A stretch of 47,373 nucleotides of DNA from Scenedesmus sp. ARA3 (lineage: Eukaryota > Chlorophyta > Chlorophyceae > Sphaeropleales > Scenedesmaceae): positions 1-47,373 of the forward strand of contig RWJK01001042.1 in the NCBI GenBank assembly GCA_004335835.1, given 5' to 3'. The position numbers and the translations under genes were made by a program. The notes beneath the pieces were generated by a model. It was not told the origin of the DNA, made no database searches, and was given only the letters and a program-made list of their open reading frames with translations. Shown piece after piece: positions 46,102-47,373 of the stretch. The first letter of the stretch is position 1. The number at the start of each line of letters is the position of its first letter.

Positions 46102-47314
46102 CCGCCGCCTTTGCTGCCCTTGCTGCTGCTGCCGCCGCGAGCAGCTTCTAGGGTTTGCTGCGCCAGAAACTCCTGCATGGCTTGAATGCCTTGCAAGTTG
46201 AACAGCACGGGGGCCGGCTGCAGCAAGCTGCCGGAGCCTGGGCTGCTGCTGCTGCTGCCGCTGCTGCTGCTGTACCTCTGCAGGCCCTGCTGTGCCTGCA
46301 GCAGGTCTGCTGCTGCATCTTTCGCCCACTGGATCTGCATGCACCACCAGAAGCAGCATGCAGTCACAGGAAAGCTATGTTGACTTGCTGGCCGCAGCAG
46401 ACCCCCACCTGTGCCCCAGGTGCAAGTGGTACTTGAACAACTTGCCTGCGGACGTGCGCAGCCGTGGTGTGCATGTGATGTACTTCTTCAAAAGGTCAGA
46501 TGCAGAGGAGAGTGAGGCAGCCTCTTACACGCCCGAGACACTCTATGGCGATGCTGATCCCATGGCTCCTTCGTGTGTGGATGGGACATGGTTCAACTCC
46601 AACTTGGATGTCACCAATGGCGGCACAATGAGCGCGGCAGAGGCAGCACAAGCAGATGCAGCCACTGCTGTGCATGAGGTGGGTGCATCTGCTTGCATGA
46701 TGTTCCGCTGTGCATGAGGTCAGTGCATTGATACACCCTAATATCAGGGCCCCTCTGAGGCAGCTGCCTTGCAGAGAGCAAGGCAGAAAGGCCAGTGTCC
46801 TTCCTTTTAAACATCAGGTTCAAACAGGCTAATAAGCACAACATCAGGTTCCTCTAAATGCACACCATCGCAGCAGAATCGCAGCAGAATAAGACAAGCA
46901 CTCCAGACAGAGCCCAGCACAAGCACCAACCTTGCAACCCTACCACCAGCATGCATCCATGCAGCCAGCCCAATCACCGCATTGCCCATGCCACACGCAC
47001 ACACACTCTTCCCTTTGTGACTGCACCACACCACACCAATGCTGCTTGGCCCTACTTGCCTCAGCATACAGCAATTCCTGAACCTAACCTCACACCACTC
47101 CTCAATGCACACAAGCCACCACCAAGCACTGAAGCATCACCATCACCACACTGCTGCTGCGCACCTCGCCTGCCTGCCACAGCCAGCGGATGCGTGCGGG
47201 CCCCAGCTCAGCCAGCGTCACTACTGCATGGGCCAGCTCCCAAGGCCAGGCACCTTGCCAGGGGCCCTGCTGCGCCTGGCAGGTCTGCAGCAGCTGCCGC
47301 GCCATGTCGTACAC
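43005..47314 (-). CDS. Large low-complexity protein with C-terminal MYND zinc finger (5' part outside the window)
   Basis: Exons 47165-47314 and 43005-46334 join in phase; 1,159 residues are visible and more exons must lie to the right. The first visible exon reads VYDMARQLLQTCQAQQGP, AHAVVTLAELGPARIRWLWQ. The long exon is Ser/Ala/Gln-rich with ordered patches (VLFNLQGIQAMQEFLAQQ; KADEFCKVFFDAAGGLDKIE; LDQPVEDLMKLATG). The last about 45 residues form a MYND finger: CAGC, CAGC, then YCSEACQKAAW, H and C, matching the C-x2-C / C-x2-C / C-x3-C / H-x3-C order. MYND fingers usually bind proline-rich peptides. Without a SET domain in view I assign no enzymatic function. The intron 46335-47164 contains a coding-looking frame on the opposite strand. 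Confidence 0.85.
46047..46097 (-). repeat. CTG tract on the plus strand (polyserine-coding)
   Basis: A pure run that encodes polyserine in the MYND gene frame. Confidence 0.9.
46358..46678 (+). CDS. Possible nested exon on the opposite strand within the MYND gene intron
   Basis: The frame from an ATG at 46358 (or from a tcacag acceptor a few codons later) reads ESYVDLLAAADPHLCPRCKW, NLPADVRSRGVHVMYFFKRS and APSCVDGTWFNSNLDVTNGG, then EAAQADAATAVHE before a gtgggt donor. It has little low-complexity sequence, unlike most frames nearby, which argues for real coding. No family recognised and no second exon found. Confidence 0.35.
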
Positions 47315-47318
47315 CTGC

Positions 47319-47319
<1 letters not shown>

Positions 47320-47373
<54 letters not shown>
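47320..47373 (-). repeat. CAG tract at the window edge, in front of a splice acceptor
   Basis: CAG on the plus strand, CTG on the gene strand; runs into the acceptor of the 47165-47314 exon and continues off the window. Confidence 0.9.

Overview
The window looks like nuclear DNA from a green alga (Chlorophyta, probably Chlorophyceae). The evidence is small GT-AG introns in almost every gene, moderately high GC, plastid-type proteins (a PSB33-like thylakoid protein, a plant-type ribulosamine kinase, an organellar methionyl-tRNA synthetase), TGTAA-type poly(A) signals behind two genes, and very many AGC/CTG trinucleotide tracts. A Scenedesmaceae/Sphaeropleales-like genome would fit, but that placement is inference. 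I built the gene models by hand, requiring GT-AG boundaries and matching codon phase at each junction. One 50-base run of N (12978-13027) marks an assembly gap inside an AGC tract.

Layout: (1) 1-6286, minus strand: a large Gln/Ala-rich protein starting with a PHD-like zinc finger and running off the left edge. (2) 7148-8123, minus: intron-containing histone H2A. (3) 8908-12173, minus: plastid fructosamine/ribulosamine-3-kinase, 8 exons. (4) 12716-15332, plus: rhomboid-family membrane protein without catalytic Ser and His. (5) 15703-18990, minus: organellar methionyl-tRNA synthetase. (6) 19712-22163, minus: PSB33-like Rieske-fold thylakoid protein, divergent from (7) 22556-24307, plus: GET4. 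(8) 25507-28653, plus: an unrecognised Ala/Gln-rich gene region, possibly broken. (9) About 28.7-35.6 kb: gene-poor, with an LTR- or promoter-like block, a 7-base satellite and a few coding-looking fragments. (10) 35653-37383, minus: calmodulin-size EF-hand protein. (11) 37693-42487, minus: PUS1-type tRNA pseudouridine synthase ending in a CaaX box. (12) 43005 to beyond the right edge, minus: a long low-complexity protein with a C-terminal MYND zinc finger, whose intron holds a coding-looking exon on the opposite strand.

The genes are unrelated housekeeping, organelle and unknown functions, each with its own promoter; nothing resembles an operon or a biosynthetic cluster. The most striking feature is structural. 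In at least five genes the introns carry degenerate copies of the neighbouring exon's end together with its splice site. In the rhomboid and PUS1 genes the copies are spaced by multiples of three, so upstream copies could be used in frame. AGC tracts also show a strand preference: mostly CAG-sense in exons and CTG-sense in front of splice acceptors.
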